Shown here: positions 1-6,526 of the stretch, piece after piece
Numbering within the stretch: position 1 is the first letter of the stretch
Layout: each line of letters begins with the position of its first letter
Source of the DNA: Alphaproteobacteria bacterium
GTDB taxonomy: Bacteria > Pseudomonadota > Alphaproteobacteria > Reyranellales > Reyranellaceae
Assembly: GCA_019235415.1 (NCBI GenBank)
Contig: JAFAKN010000335.1
Location: 1 to 37,217 of the forward strand
Direction of reading: 5' to 3'
DNA length: 37,217 bases
Translations under genes and position numbers: made by a program
The notes under the pieces: model-generated
What the model was told of the DNA's origin: nothing
The model's input: only the letters and a program-made list of their open reading frames with translations
The model's database searches: none

Positions 1-827
1 CGGAGATCGGCGGCGTCGATCTCAGACGGCTGAGCGATGCCGAGTTCCAGGCGATCGAGCGCGCCTGGACGGAACATTCGATGATCCTGCTGCGCGGCCA
101 AAGTCTCGGCGACGATGACCTCCTGGCGTTCAGCCGGCGCTTCGGCGAGCTCGATCCGCCGCCCAACCAGGAGCGCGGCCGCATCAGCCCGCCGGGCTAT
201 CCGGACGTCTACGTCGTCTCCAACGTGCTCGACACCAAGGGCGAGCCGATCGGTGCACTCGGCGCCGGCGAAGCCGTATGGCACACCGATATGAGCTATC
301 TCGACCTGCCGCCCGACGCGTCGATGCTCTACGCGCTGGAGATCCCGCCGTCCGGCGGCAACACCTGGTTCTGCGGCATGCAGGCCGCCTGCGATGCGCT
401 GCCGGTCGACTTGCGCCATAAGATCGAAGGCCGCCGCATCAAGCACGACGGCACCTACAATTCGGGTGGTTATCTGCGCAAGGGCGTAACGCCGACCGAC
501 GACCCGATGGCCGCGCCCGGCGCCTGGCATCCGGCGATCCTGCGCCATCCAGCCAACGGCCGCGCCACGCTCTATCTCGGCCGGCGGCGCAATTCCTCCG
601 TCGAAGGCTATTCCCGGGAAGAGTCCGACCGGGTGCTCGAGGCGCTCTGGGCGCACGCCACGCAGCCGCAATTCGTCTACGAGCACGTCTGGCGGCTGGG
701 CGATCTCGTGATGTGGGACAACCGTTCGACCATGCATCGCCGCGACCCGTTCGACACCGCGGCGCGCCGCATCATGCATCGCACCCAGATCAAAGGCAGC
801 CACAAGCCCGCGGCGTTTGCGGCATGA
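1..827 (+). CDS. TauD/TfdA-family Fe(II)/2-oxoglutarate dioxygenase (5' end outside window)
   Basis: The frame is open from base 3, upstream of the first ATG (81), and reads EIGGVDLRRLSDAEFQAIE, the usual N-terminal region of TauD/TfdA enzymes, so the true start lies before the window. The iron ligands are visible: HTD in VWHTDMSYLD (bases 282-311) and the distal His in DNRSTMHRRDPFD, followed by the 2-oxoglutarate-binding Arg in RIMHRTQIKG near the C-terminus. Members couple 2-oxoglutarate decarboxylation to hydroxylation of small substrates (taurine, alkyl sulfates, 2,4-D and others) in the cytoplasm. The actual substrate cannot be read from sequence. It is co-directional with the FAD oxidase and LysE exporter downstream but separated from them by a palindromic repeat cluster that may terminate transcription. 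The family call is firm. Confidence 0.9.
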   Translation, partial: EIGGVDLRRLSDAEFQAIERAWTEHSMILLRGQSLGDDDLLAFSRRFGELDPPPNQERGRISPPGYPDVYVVSNVLDTKGEPIGALGAGEAVWHTDMSYLDLPPDASMLYALEIPPSGGNTWFCGMQAACDALPVDLRHKIEGRRIKHDGTYNSGGYLRKGVTPTDDPMAAPGAWHPAILRHPANGRATLYLGRRRNSSVEGYSREESDRVLEALWAHATQPQFVYEHVWRLGDLVMWDNRSTMHRRDPFDTAARRIMHRTQIKGSHKPAAFAA

Positions 828-840
828 CGCCTTGCGACTT

Positions 841-931
841 CCTCTCCCCCGCTAGGGCGAGAGGCGAGAGAGGGGGCTCCGAAAGCTCCTGCAACCCCCT
901 CTCCCAACCTCTCCCCCGATCGGGGGAGAGG
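841..931. repeat. Palindromic repeat cluster (REP/BIME-like), possible terminator
   Basis: There are three inverted structures in 91 bases. Positions 841-864 are a near-perfect 24-base palindrome beginning CCTCTCCCCCG. Arms GAGAGGGGG (868-876) and CCCCCTCTC (895-903) form a hairpin. Positions 908-931 are a perfect 24-base palindrome, again beginning CCTCTCCCCCG. The two palindromes are direct copies of one unit flanking the hairpin, as in paired REP elements. Lying just past the dioxygenase stop, it could end or process that transcript. No T-run follows, so it is not a classic intrinsic terminator. Confidence 0.75.
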
Positions 932-959
932 AAATGAGGCGAGGAGCGGTGGAGACGAC

Positions 960-2549
960 ATGCGGCGGCAGAAGAAGTTTTATGCCTGGGGCTATGCCGA
1001 CGAGGACCTGTCGGCTGACGAGATCAAGGCGTGGGAAGCCGAGATCGCCCAGCGCTTCGGGCTGAACGGCTTCGACGTCACGCCGCCGCCCAAGCCGGAC
1101 GAGATCGCACTGCGCGCGCCGCGCGTCGCGGTGCCCGAGTCGCTGCAGGCGATCGTGCGCACCGACCAACTGACGCGGCTGGAGCACAGCTACGGCAAGG
1201 CAGGCTTCGACACCACGCGCATGTTCATGCGCTCGGTGCCCAACCCGCCTGACGCGGTGGCCTTCCCCGAGACCGAGCAGGATGTCGTGCGCCTGCTCGA
1301 CTGGTGCGCCGAGATCGGCGCCACGGCGATCCCCTACGGCGGCGGCTCGTCCGTGGTGAAGGGCATCGAGCCGCCGGCGACGGCCGACAAGGTGGTGACG
1401 ATCTCCACCCGGCACATGGACAAGGTGCTGGAGGTCGATCCGATCAGCGAGGCGGCGCGCATCCAGGGCGGCATCTACGGTCCGGCCATCGAGGACCAGC
1501 TGCGCGACAGCCCCTTCACCATGCGTCACTACATGCAGGCCTACCGCTGCTCGACCTTGGGCGGCTGGATCGCCACGCGCTCGGGCGGCCACTACGCCAC
1601 GCTCTACACCCATATCGACGATTTCGTGGAGAGCACGCGCATGGTGACGCCGGCGGGCGTCATGGAGAGCCGGCGGCTGCCCGGCTCCGGTGCGGGGCCG
1701 AGCCCCGACCGGCTGGTGCTCGGCTCCGAGGGCATCCTGGGCATCGTCACCGAGGCATGGGTGCGCCTGCGCAAGAAGCCGACCTACCGCGCCTCGGCCT
1801 CGGTCCGCTTCAAGAGCTTTTACGATGGCGCCGACGCCGTCCGCGCCATCACCCAGGCCAATCTCTACCCAGCGAACTGCCGCCTGCTCGAGGCCCGCGA
1901 AGCCTTGCCCGGCGTGCCCTGGAGCAGCACCGAGGCCGTGCTGGTGCTGGCATTCGAGACGGCCGACCATCCGGTCGGTGCGTGGATGGCGCGGGCGTTG
2001 GAGATCTGCGCCGACCACGGCGGCATGGCCGATCCCAACGCCGACGACGACAACGCGCATCGCTCGGGCGCGGCCGGCGCCTGGCGCAATCGATTCATCC
2101 GCGCGCCGCACTATGGCGAGCACGCCGTGGCGCGTGGCATCCTGTCCTCGACCTTCGAGACCGCGATGACCTGGGAGCGCTTCCGCGACTTCCACCAGAA
2201 GATCACGAGGGTCACCCGGGACACCATCGAGCGCGTCACCGGGCGCGAGGGCACCGTCACCTGCCGCTTCACCCACGTCTATCCCGACGGCCCCTGCCTC
2301 TACTTCACCTTCGCCGGCGTTTTAGACAAGCGCATCGCGCTCGAGCAGTTCATGGAGGTGCTGTCGACCTGCACGGCGGCTGCCGTCGAGCAGGGCGGCA
2401 CGACCACGCACCATCATGCCGTCGGCCGTTTCCATCGGCCGTTCTACGACAAGCAGCGGCCCGAGCTCTTCGCCCGCGCCCTGCGCGGCGCCAAGCGCGA
2501 GCTCGACCCCAAGGGCATGATGAACCCCGGCGTGCTGATCGATCCCTGA
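960..2549 (+). CDS. FAD-binding oxidase of the alkyl-DHAP synthase (AGPS)-like family
   Basis: This 529-residue flavoprotein has a PCMH/VAO-type FAD domain. Visible marks are an N-terminal YAWGYAD segment as in AGPS, the FAD-phosphate loop YGGGSSV (residues 126-132), STLGGWIATRSGGH, and LGSEGILGIVTEAW. Near the C-terminus are CLYFTF, matching the AGPS active-site tyrosine region, and a His triplet (484-486) followed by a DPKGMMNPGVL ending, typical of the VAO C-terminal domain. Eukaryotic AGPS makes ether lipids. Bacterial relatives are often unassigned 2-hydroxyacid or ether-type oxidoreductases, so the reaction is not inferred. The ATG at 960 is preceded by GAGGAG (941-946). The LysE-type exporter begins 6 bases after the stop, so the two are probably one operon. 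Confidence 0.85.
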   Translation: MRRQKKFYAWGYADEDLSADEIKAWEAEIAQRFGLNGFDVTPPPKPDEIALRAPRVAVPESLQAIVRTDQLTRLEHSYGKAGFDTTRMFMRSVPNPPDAVAFPETEQDVVRLLDWCAEIGATAIPYGGGSSVVKGIEPPATADKVVTISTRHMDKVLEVDPISEAARIQGGIYGPAIEDQLRDSPFTMRHYMQAYRCSTLGGWIATRSGGHYATLYTHIDDFVESTRMVTPAGVMESRRLPGSGAGPSPDRLVLGSEGILGIVTEAWVRLRKKPTYRASASVRFKSFYDGADAVRAITQANLYPANCRLLEAREALPGVPWSSTEAVLVLAFETADHPVGAWMARALEICADHGGMADPNADDDNAHRSGAAGAWRNRFIRAPHYGEHAVARGILSSTFETAMTWERFRDFHQKITRVTRDTIERVTGREGTVTCRFTHVYPDGPCLYFTFAGVLDKRIALEQFMEVLSTCTAAAVEQGGTTTHHHAVGRFHRPFYDKQRPELFARALRGAKRELDPKGMMNPGVLIDP

Positions 2550-2555
2550 GGCGCC

Positions 2556-3203
2556 ATGGAATTTGTCTCTGGCTCGCTCGTCGCCTTTTTCGGCATCTCC
2601 ATCCTGGTGATCGTGACACCGGGGCCGGATACCGCCGTCGCCATCCGCAATACGTTGCTGGGCGGCAAAAGCGCCGGGCTGGCCACGGCGCTGGGCGTTT
2701 CGACCGGCCAAGCGATCTGGGCGTTCGCCGCGTCGGTCGGCGTGGTGGCGCTGCTGGTGGCGTCCGAGCCGCTCTTCCTCGCGATCAAATATGCCGGCGC
2801 CGTCTATCTGCTGTGGCTCGGCTTCCAATCGCTGCGCGCCGCCTTCCGGCCGGCGCCACAGGCGGACGTCGCCGCCGGGCGAAGCTCGGCGACGCCGACG
2901 CTGCGACCGCGCAAGGCTTTCACGCAGGGCCTGCTGAGCGACCTCGGCAATCCGAAGATGGCCGCCTTCTTCACCAGCCTGTTGCCGCAATTCGCCCCAG
3001 CCGACGGCGCCAGCGTTGCCGGACTGGCCGCGCTGGGCTTGTCGTTCAGCCTCATGACGCTGCTGTGGCTCGCGGGCTATGCCCTGGCCATCGCACGGAT
3101 CGGCGACCTGCTGCGCCGGCCGGCCGTCCGGCGCACCCTTGACGGCATCGCCGGTGCGGCTCTGATCGCGCTTGGGATCAGGCTCGCGGCCGAGCAGCGC
3201 TAA
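2556..3203 (+). CDS. LysE/RhtB-family amino-acid exporter
   Basis: This 215-residue membrane protein has about six hydrophobic helices. The N-terminal segment reads VIVTPGPDTAVAIRNTLLGGKSAGLATALG, the LysE/RhtB signature with its PGPD motif, and a mid-protein LLSDLGNPKMAAFF segment matches the family's conserved NPK motif. Members export amino acids or related small metabolites across the inner membrane by proton exchange. The length is normal for the family. It follows the FAD oxidase by 6 bases, so it may export a product or substrate of that pathway (inference). Downstream is a separate, probably FNR/FixK-controlled unit. Confidence 0.88.
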   Translation: MEFVSGSLVAFFGISILVIVTPGPDTAVAIRNTLLGGKSAGLATALGVSTGQAIWAFAASVGVVALLVASEPLFLAIKYAGAVYLLWLGFQSLRAAFRPAPQADVAAGRSSATPTLRPRKAFTQGLLSDLGNPKMAAFFTSLLPQFAPADGASVAGLAALGLSFSLMTLLWLAGYALAIARIGDLLRRPAVRRTLDGIAGAALIALGIRLAAEQR

Positions 3204-3213
3204 AGCGGCGCCC

Positions 3214-3255
3214 TTGATCTGGATCAAGCGGCGGTGGCCATCGCGCGATTAGACT
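3214..3255 (+). promoter_or_regulatory. FNR/FixK-type box with correctly spaced -10 (class II anaerobic promoter)
   Basis: TTGATCTGGATCAA at 3214-3227 is a perfect match to the FNR/FixK/Anr consensus TTGAT-N4-ATCAA. Its centre is 3220.5. A -10-like TAGACT lies at 3250-3255, which predicts a start point near 3262, placing the box at -41.5, the textbook class II position. Downstream are the PPOX-fold gene (GTG 3318) and the hemerythrin-like gene. Sequence and spacing are seen; oxygen control is inferred. Confidence 0.72.
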
Positions 3256-3317
3256 GAAGGCAACGTCCATCGGGTGACTGTCGTCGCGACGGGCGCCGGG
3301 AGTGGGACGCGTACGAC

Positions 3318-3689
3318 GTGAACGGCCGGACCAAAGACCTCGTCCTTCGGGTGCTCGACAGCCATCGCATCATGGCGATCGCCACCAACCGACCGGACGG
3401 CTGGCCGCAGGTGACGACGGTCGGCTACATCAGCGACGGCTTCATGCTCTACTGCTTCGTCGCCGCCAATTCGCAGAAGCGAGCCAACATCCTGCTCGAT
3501 GCCCGCGTCTCGGCCGCGGCGCACCCGTCGTCCGACCTGGTGTCGCTGCTGCGCCTCGAACCCGAGATCTTCTCGCTGCTCGACTATTCGAAGGGCTTCG
3601 GCCACAGCGAGCTCATCACCTTTTCCGACCGCGATCTCGACCTGCACCTGGCCGACCAGCTGCACCGTTGGGACGGCCAAGCGCATTAA
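3318..3689 (+). CDS. PPOX-class (pyridoxamine 5'-phosphate oxidase-fold) protein, internally shortened
   Basis: This is a 123-residue protein with a GTG start. The N-terminal half, HRIMAIATNRPDGWPQVTTV followed by GYISDGF and NSQKRANILLDARVS, is the flavin-binding split-barrel core of PPOX-fold proteins. The C-terminal half (SLLRLEPEIFSLLDYSKGFG, then HSELITFS) matches the end of the same subfamily. Relatives I know are about 150-170 residues and carry roughly 40-50 more residues between DARVS and the LLRLEPE segment. Here AAAHPSSDLV replaces them, which suggests an in-frame internal deletion and possibly a compromised barrel. It is the first gene behind the FNR/FixK box. The hemerythrin-like gene starts 49 bases after its stop. 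Flavin or heme-related redox function is family knowledge only. Confidence 0.75.
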   Translation: MNGRTKDLVLRVLDSHRIMAIATNRPDGWPQVTTVGYISDGFMLYCFVAANSQKRANILLDARVSAAAHPSSDLVSLLRLEPEIFSLLDYSKGFGHSELITFSDRDLDLHLADQLHRWDGQAH

Positions 3690-3690
3690 A

Positions 3691-3729
3691 CAGGAGCACG
3701 GGCCAGGAGTACCGGCCAGGAGCACGGGG
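3691..3729 (+). repeat. Three tandem 13-bp units, each carrying an AGGAG
   Basis: Units CAGGAGCACGGGC (3691-3703), CAGGAGTACCGGC (3704-3716) and CAGGAGCACGGGG (3717-3729) abut one another immediately after the PPOX stop. Each holds an AGGAG core, but only the last, as GGGGAGG at 3726-3732, is well spaced (6 bases) from the GTG at 3739. This looks like duplication of a ribosome-binding region. Confidence 0.7.
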
Positions 3730-3738
3730 AGGCAGTTC

Positions 3739-4278
3739 GTGTCGTACCAGATCAACGCGATGAGGGACCAGCAGAAGGCCATGGTGTGGACGGTGGTCGC
3801 TCTGCGCAACGCCATCCGCCGCGCGTCCCGTGCGGACACGACGCCGGATTTTCGGACGATCCAGCGGCTCATGAACTATATCGAGCGCGTGACCGAGCAG
3901 CAGCAGCAGGTCAACGAGGAGCGGCATCTGTTCCGGCTGCTGGAGAAACGCATCCCCGCGATGACCCGCACCATGTCGCGGCTGCGACGCGACCATGTCG
4001 CCATGAAGGGTTATCGCATGCGGCTCACGGAGACAGTGAACTACTGGCGGCAGGGAGATCCCAAGTCGGCACGGCATGCGCCTGTCGTGGCGCACGACTA
4101 TCTCGATTTCTGCGAGCGCCATGTGCGCGCCGAGCGCGATCTCCTGCCGGCGCTGCGCAAGGTCCTTTCCGATGACGAATGGAGCGGCATTGATCGCGTC
4201 TTCGCCTCGGTCGACGATCCGATGGCCCGCGGGCGCAGCCGCCGCGAGCGCGAAGCGGCGCTGGAGACATTCGACTGA
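3739..4278 (+). CDS. Hemerythrin-like (HHE) domain protein with a depleted iron-ligand set
   Basis: This 179-residue, mostly helical protein resembles bacterial HHE hemerythrins. The recognisable pattern is RLMNYIERV, EERHLFRLLEKR, LRRDH, then FCERHVRAERDLLPALRKVL and DDEWSGIDRVFASVDDP. By eye, ligands kept are Glu60, His86, His128 and Glu132. The helix-1 His is replaced by Gln12 and the His-His pair of helix 2 by Gln-Gln (about 56-57), so a normal di-iron site is doubtful. The GTG at 3739 has GGGGAGG 6 bases upstream; ATG 3760 is an alternative. It is probably co-transcribed with the PPOX-fold gene behind the FNR/FixK box, which fits an oxygen- or NO-related role. It could also be a purely structural four-helix protein. 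Confidence 0.65.
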   Translation: MSYQINAMRDQQKAMVWTVVALRNAIRRASRADTTPDFRTIQRLMNYIERVTEQQQQVNEERHLFRLLEKRIPAMTRTMSRLRRDHVAMKGYRMRLTETVNYWRQGDPKSARHAPVVAHDYLDFCERHVRAERDLLPALRKVLSDDEWSGIDRVFASVDDPMARGRSRREREAALETFD

Positions 4279-4295
4279 CGCGCCGCAAGCCCGCT

Positions 4296-4653
4296 TCAGC
4301 CTCGCGCCGACAGCTTCGGTAGCGACTGCGCCGGGTGCGCCAATGCCTTGCGCTTCGACAGGGTCACCAGCACGAATGCATGGCGCAGCATCAGGAGCCC
4401 GCCGATGTCGAGGCAGATCATCGCGACCAGGATTATGAGTCATCGACTTCGCCGGTGTAGATGACGGTGTTGGGGACCTTGATCGACTCGATGCAGATCA
4501 GACAGAACAGGCCCAAGACCAACTGCAGCACGCCGGCATGGTGGCAGATATGGTCGATAATCAGCTGCCAGGCCTCGTCGGCGACGCCGAGCCGACGTCG
4601 AGAAGGGCGATGGTGAAGCGCGAAAGCGCCGCCCGCCCCAGCCAGCGAAACAT
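4296..4653 (-). pseudogene. Frameshifted small two-helix membrane protein (unrecognised)
   Basis: Three consecutive - strand frames show strong G/C third positions. The first starts at ATG 4653 (MFRWLGRAALSRFTIALLDV). The second reads VADEAWQLIIDHICHHAG then VLQLVLGLFCLICIESIKV, ending at a TAA at 4433-4435. The third reads ILVAMICLDIGGLLMLRHAF and ends at TGA 4296-4298. The 358-base span needs two single-base insertions (near 4590 and 4440) to become a 119-residue protein with two hydrophobic helices. Either the gene is decayed or the sequence has two indel errors. I do not recognise the family. Positions 4654-4813, between it and the amidase, hold no gene I can support. Confidence 0.5.
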
Positions 4654-4813
4654 ATCAGCACCTTGGAAACGTACCCTCTCCCACTTGGTCTGTGCCAGAC
4701 GAGCCCCGGTGCAAGGGCGAGCCCGTAATTCACTCCGGGTGACCCGAGCCATTCCTGCGCTGTCCGGCGAAGCGGTAGCAGCCCGCCGGAGGGTCACACG
4801 AAAGGTTGATCCG

Positions 4814-6232
4814 CTACGCGAGCTCCGGCTCCTTCGTGTGCCAGTCCGTCCCCTCCTGATAGCGATGCGCGACGCGCAGCAGATCGCCCTCGGCCAGAGG
4901 CTGGCCGACCAGCTGGAACGCGGTCGGCAAGCCGTTGGCCGTGAAGCCGCATGGCACGCTGACCGCGGGCAGACCGAGATAGTTGATGACCTTGGTGTTG
5001 CGGGTGAGCGACACGACCATATCGAGGTACGCCTTGCCGGTCCGGCCGCTGGTTTCGGCGATGGTCGGCACGGGGATCGGCAGCACGGGCGTCAGCACCA
5101 TATCGACCTTCGAAAAGACGGCTTGCGCAAAGGCGCGCAGGAATGGGCCGCGCAGCTTCAGCGCCCGGATGTAGCTCGCCGCCGGGATGAAGAAGCCGGC
5201 ATGCAGGCGATGGCCAACCTCGAAGGTGTAGTCGGCCTCGCGCTCGCGCATGGTCGGCAGGTGGTTGGCCGCGCCCTCGGCCTTCATGACCAGCGGATGC
5301 AGCTCGGCAATCTCGTCGAGCAAGTCCGCCGGCATGGCGATCTCCTCGATGCGGAAACCCATTCGACGGAGTTCGCGAGCAGCCTGTTCCAGCGCGCCGG
5401 CCACGTCCGGACCGACACCTGTGTCGAAGTAGCCGCGCGCCAGGCCGATCGTCGGCAGCGGTTGCTCGCTGGACAACCCGGCTTCGTAGTCGGGCACCGG
5501 CAGGTCGAGCGAGCTCGCATCGGCTGGATCGGCACCGGCGATGACGCCGAGCAGGCGGGCGCAATCCCGCGCCGTGCGCGCCAGCGGTCCGACCGCGTCG
5601 AGCGAGTGCGACATCGGCATGGCGCCGTGGCGGCTGACGCGGCCGTTGGTCGGCAATAGTCCGACCACGCCTGAAACGGCGGCCGGGCAGCGGATCGAGC
5701 CGCCGGTGTCGGAGCCGAGCGAGGCGTGCGCCATGCGGCTGCCGACGGCGACGCCCGAGCCGCTCGACGAGCCGCACGGGATGTGCTGCGGGTTCCACGG
5801 ATTGCGGCAGTGCGGGTAGTTCTGGTTGTAGCCGTGCGGCCCCATGGCGAACTCGACCATCACCAGCCGGCCGAGCTCGATGGCGCCGGCACCGTCGAGC
5901 CGCTGCAGGGCAGTGGCCGTCGCCGATGGCGCCCAATGCTCGCGCAGCCGCGAGCCGCAGGCAGAGACGCGTCCTGTGCGGTAGTACATGTCCTTGTGCG
6001 CCAGCGGCACGCCATGCAATGGCCCCAGCGGCGCGCCCTCGCGCTGTTTGCGGTCGGCGGCATCGGCCGCTTCGCGCGCCCCGTCCCAATCGACCTCGAC
6101 GAAGCAGTTGAGCGTGCCGTTCAGCCGTGCGATGCGGTCGAGGCAAGCCTCGACGACGTCGCGCGAGGTGGTGCGGCCGGCGGCGATAGCCCCGGCGGTC
6201 TCGGTCAGGGAGGCGCGCGAGTAGTCAGTCAT
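4814..6232 (-). CDS. Amidase-signature enzyme (AtzE/GatA-like)
   Basis: This 472-residue protein has the amidase-signature catalytic triad: Lys80 in HGVPLAHKD, the cis-Ser in CGSSSGSG (about residue 156), and the nucleophile Ser179 in GSDTGGSIRCP. The enzyme hydrolyses an amide or carbamoyl bond through an acyl-enzyme in the cytoplasm. Length and the GPLHGVPLAHKDMYYRTG segment resemble the AtzE/GatA branch. The ATG at 6232 overlaps the stop of a 67-codon gene by 8 bases, suggesting translational coupling with that AtzG/GatC-like partner. The substrate is unknown; AtzE itself acts on 1-carboxybiuret, but no other cyanurate genes are present. The family call is strong. Confidence 0.9.
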   Translation of the reverse strand: MTDYSRASLTETAGAIAAGRTTSRDVVEACLDRIARLNGTLNCFVEVDWDGAREAADAADRKQREGAPLGPLHGVPLAHKDMYYRTGRVSACGSRLREHWAPSATATALQRLDGAGAIELGRLVMVEFAMGPHGYNQNYPHCRNPWNPQHIPCGSSSGSGVAVGSRMAHASLGSDTGGSIRCPAAVSGVVGLLPTNGRVSRHGAMPMSHSLDAVGPLARTARDCARLLGVIAGADPADASSLDLPVPDYEAGLSSEQPLPTIGLARGYFDTGVGPDVAGALEQAARELRRMGFRIEEIAMPADLLDEIAELHPLVMKAEGAANHLPTMREREADYTFEVGHRLHAGFFIPAASYIRALKLRGPFLRAFAQAVFSKVDMVLTPVLPIPVPTIAETSGRTGKAYLDMVVSLTRNTKVINYLGLPAVSVPCGFTANGLPTAFQLVGQPLAEGDLLRVAHRYQEGTDWHTKEPELA

Positions 6233-6428
6233 GGCCGCGCCCCGCGACCGACAGCAGAGCGGCGCGGAAGTCCGACGGATCGACGTCGAAGTCGACCTTG
6301 GCGTTCACTATCTCGATGGCGCGGCTGAGCTGCTCCAGCTCGATCGGCAGCTGGTCGATGCGCGCCGGGCTCAGCTGCAGCCGCGCGTAGGCTTCGTTCA
6401 TGGCGTGCACCAGCTCGCTCTTGATCAT
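6225..6428 (-). CDS. Small AtzG/GatC-like amidase partner (DUF4089-type)
   Basis: This 67-residue protein has the pattern MNEAYARLQLSPARIDQLP, then a second helix IELEQLSRAIEIV, then DPSDFRAAL. That helix-helix-proline-tail layout is like AtzG and GatC, small subunits that wrap amidase-signature enzymes. The ribosome-binding region GAGGGAGGG lies 6 bases upstream of ATG 6428 (+ strand 6435-6443). The stop overlaps the amidase start by 8 bases. Position, size and layout support a partner-subunit role. The similarity is by eye and weak, so the name is an inference. It is divergent from the MFS gene across a 98-base gap that should hold both promoters. Confidence 0.65.
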   Translation of the reverse strand: MIKSELVHAMNEAYARLQLSPARIDQLPIELEQLSRAIEIVNAKVDFDVDPSDFRAALLSVAGRGHD

Positions 6429-6526
6429 TGGCAGCCCTCCCTCGTGTCTCGCTTGCAGAGCGATTGTCGTGCCAAGGCGGGCATCGGCGCCAGCAATCTG
6501 CTATCCCGAAGCCAAGGGGGCGGGAC

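Noticed and set aside
1304-3142. 612-codon + strand frame over the FAD oxidase and LysE genes
   Set aside because: It is Arg/Gly/His-rich with no recognisable motif and overlies two well-supported genes in another frame; it is a high-GC shadow.
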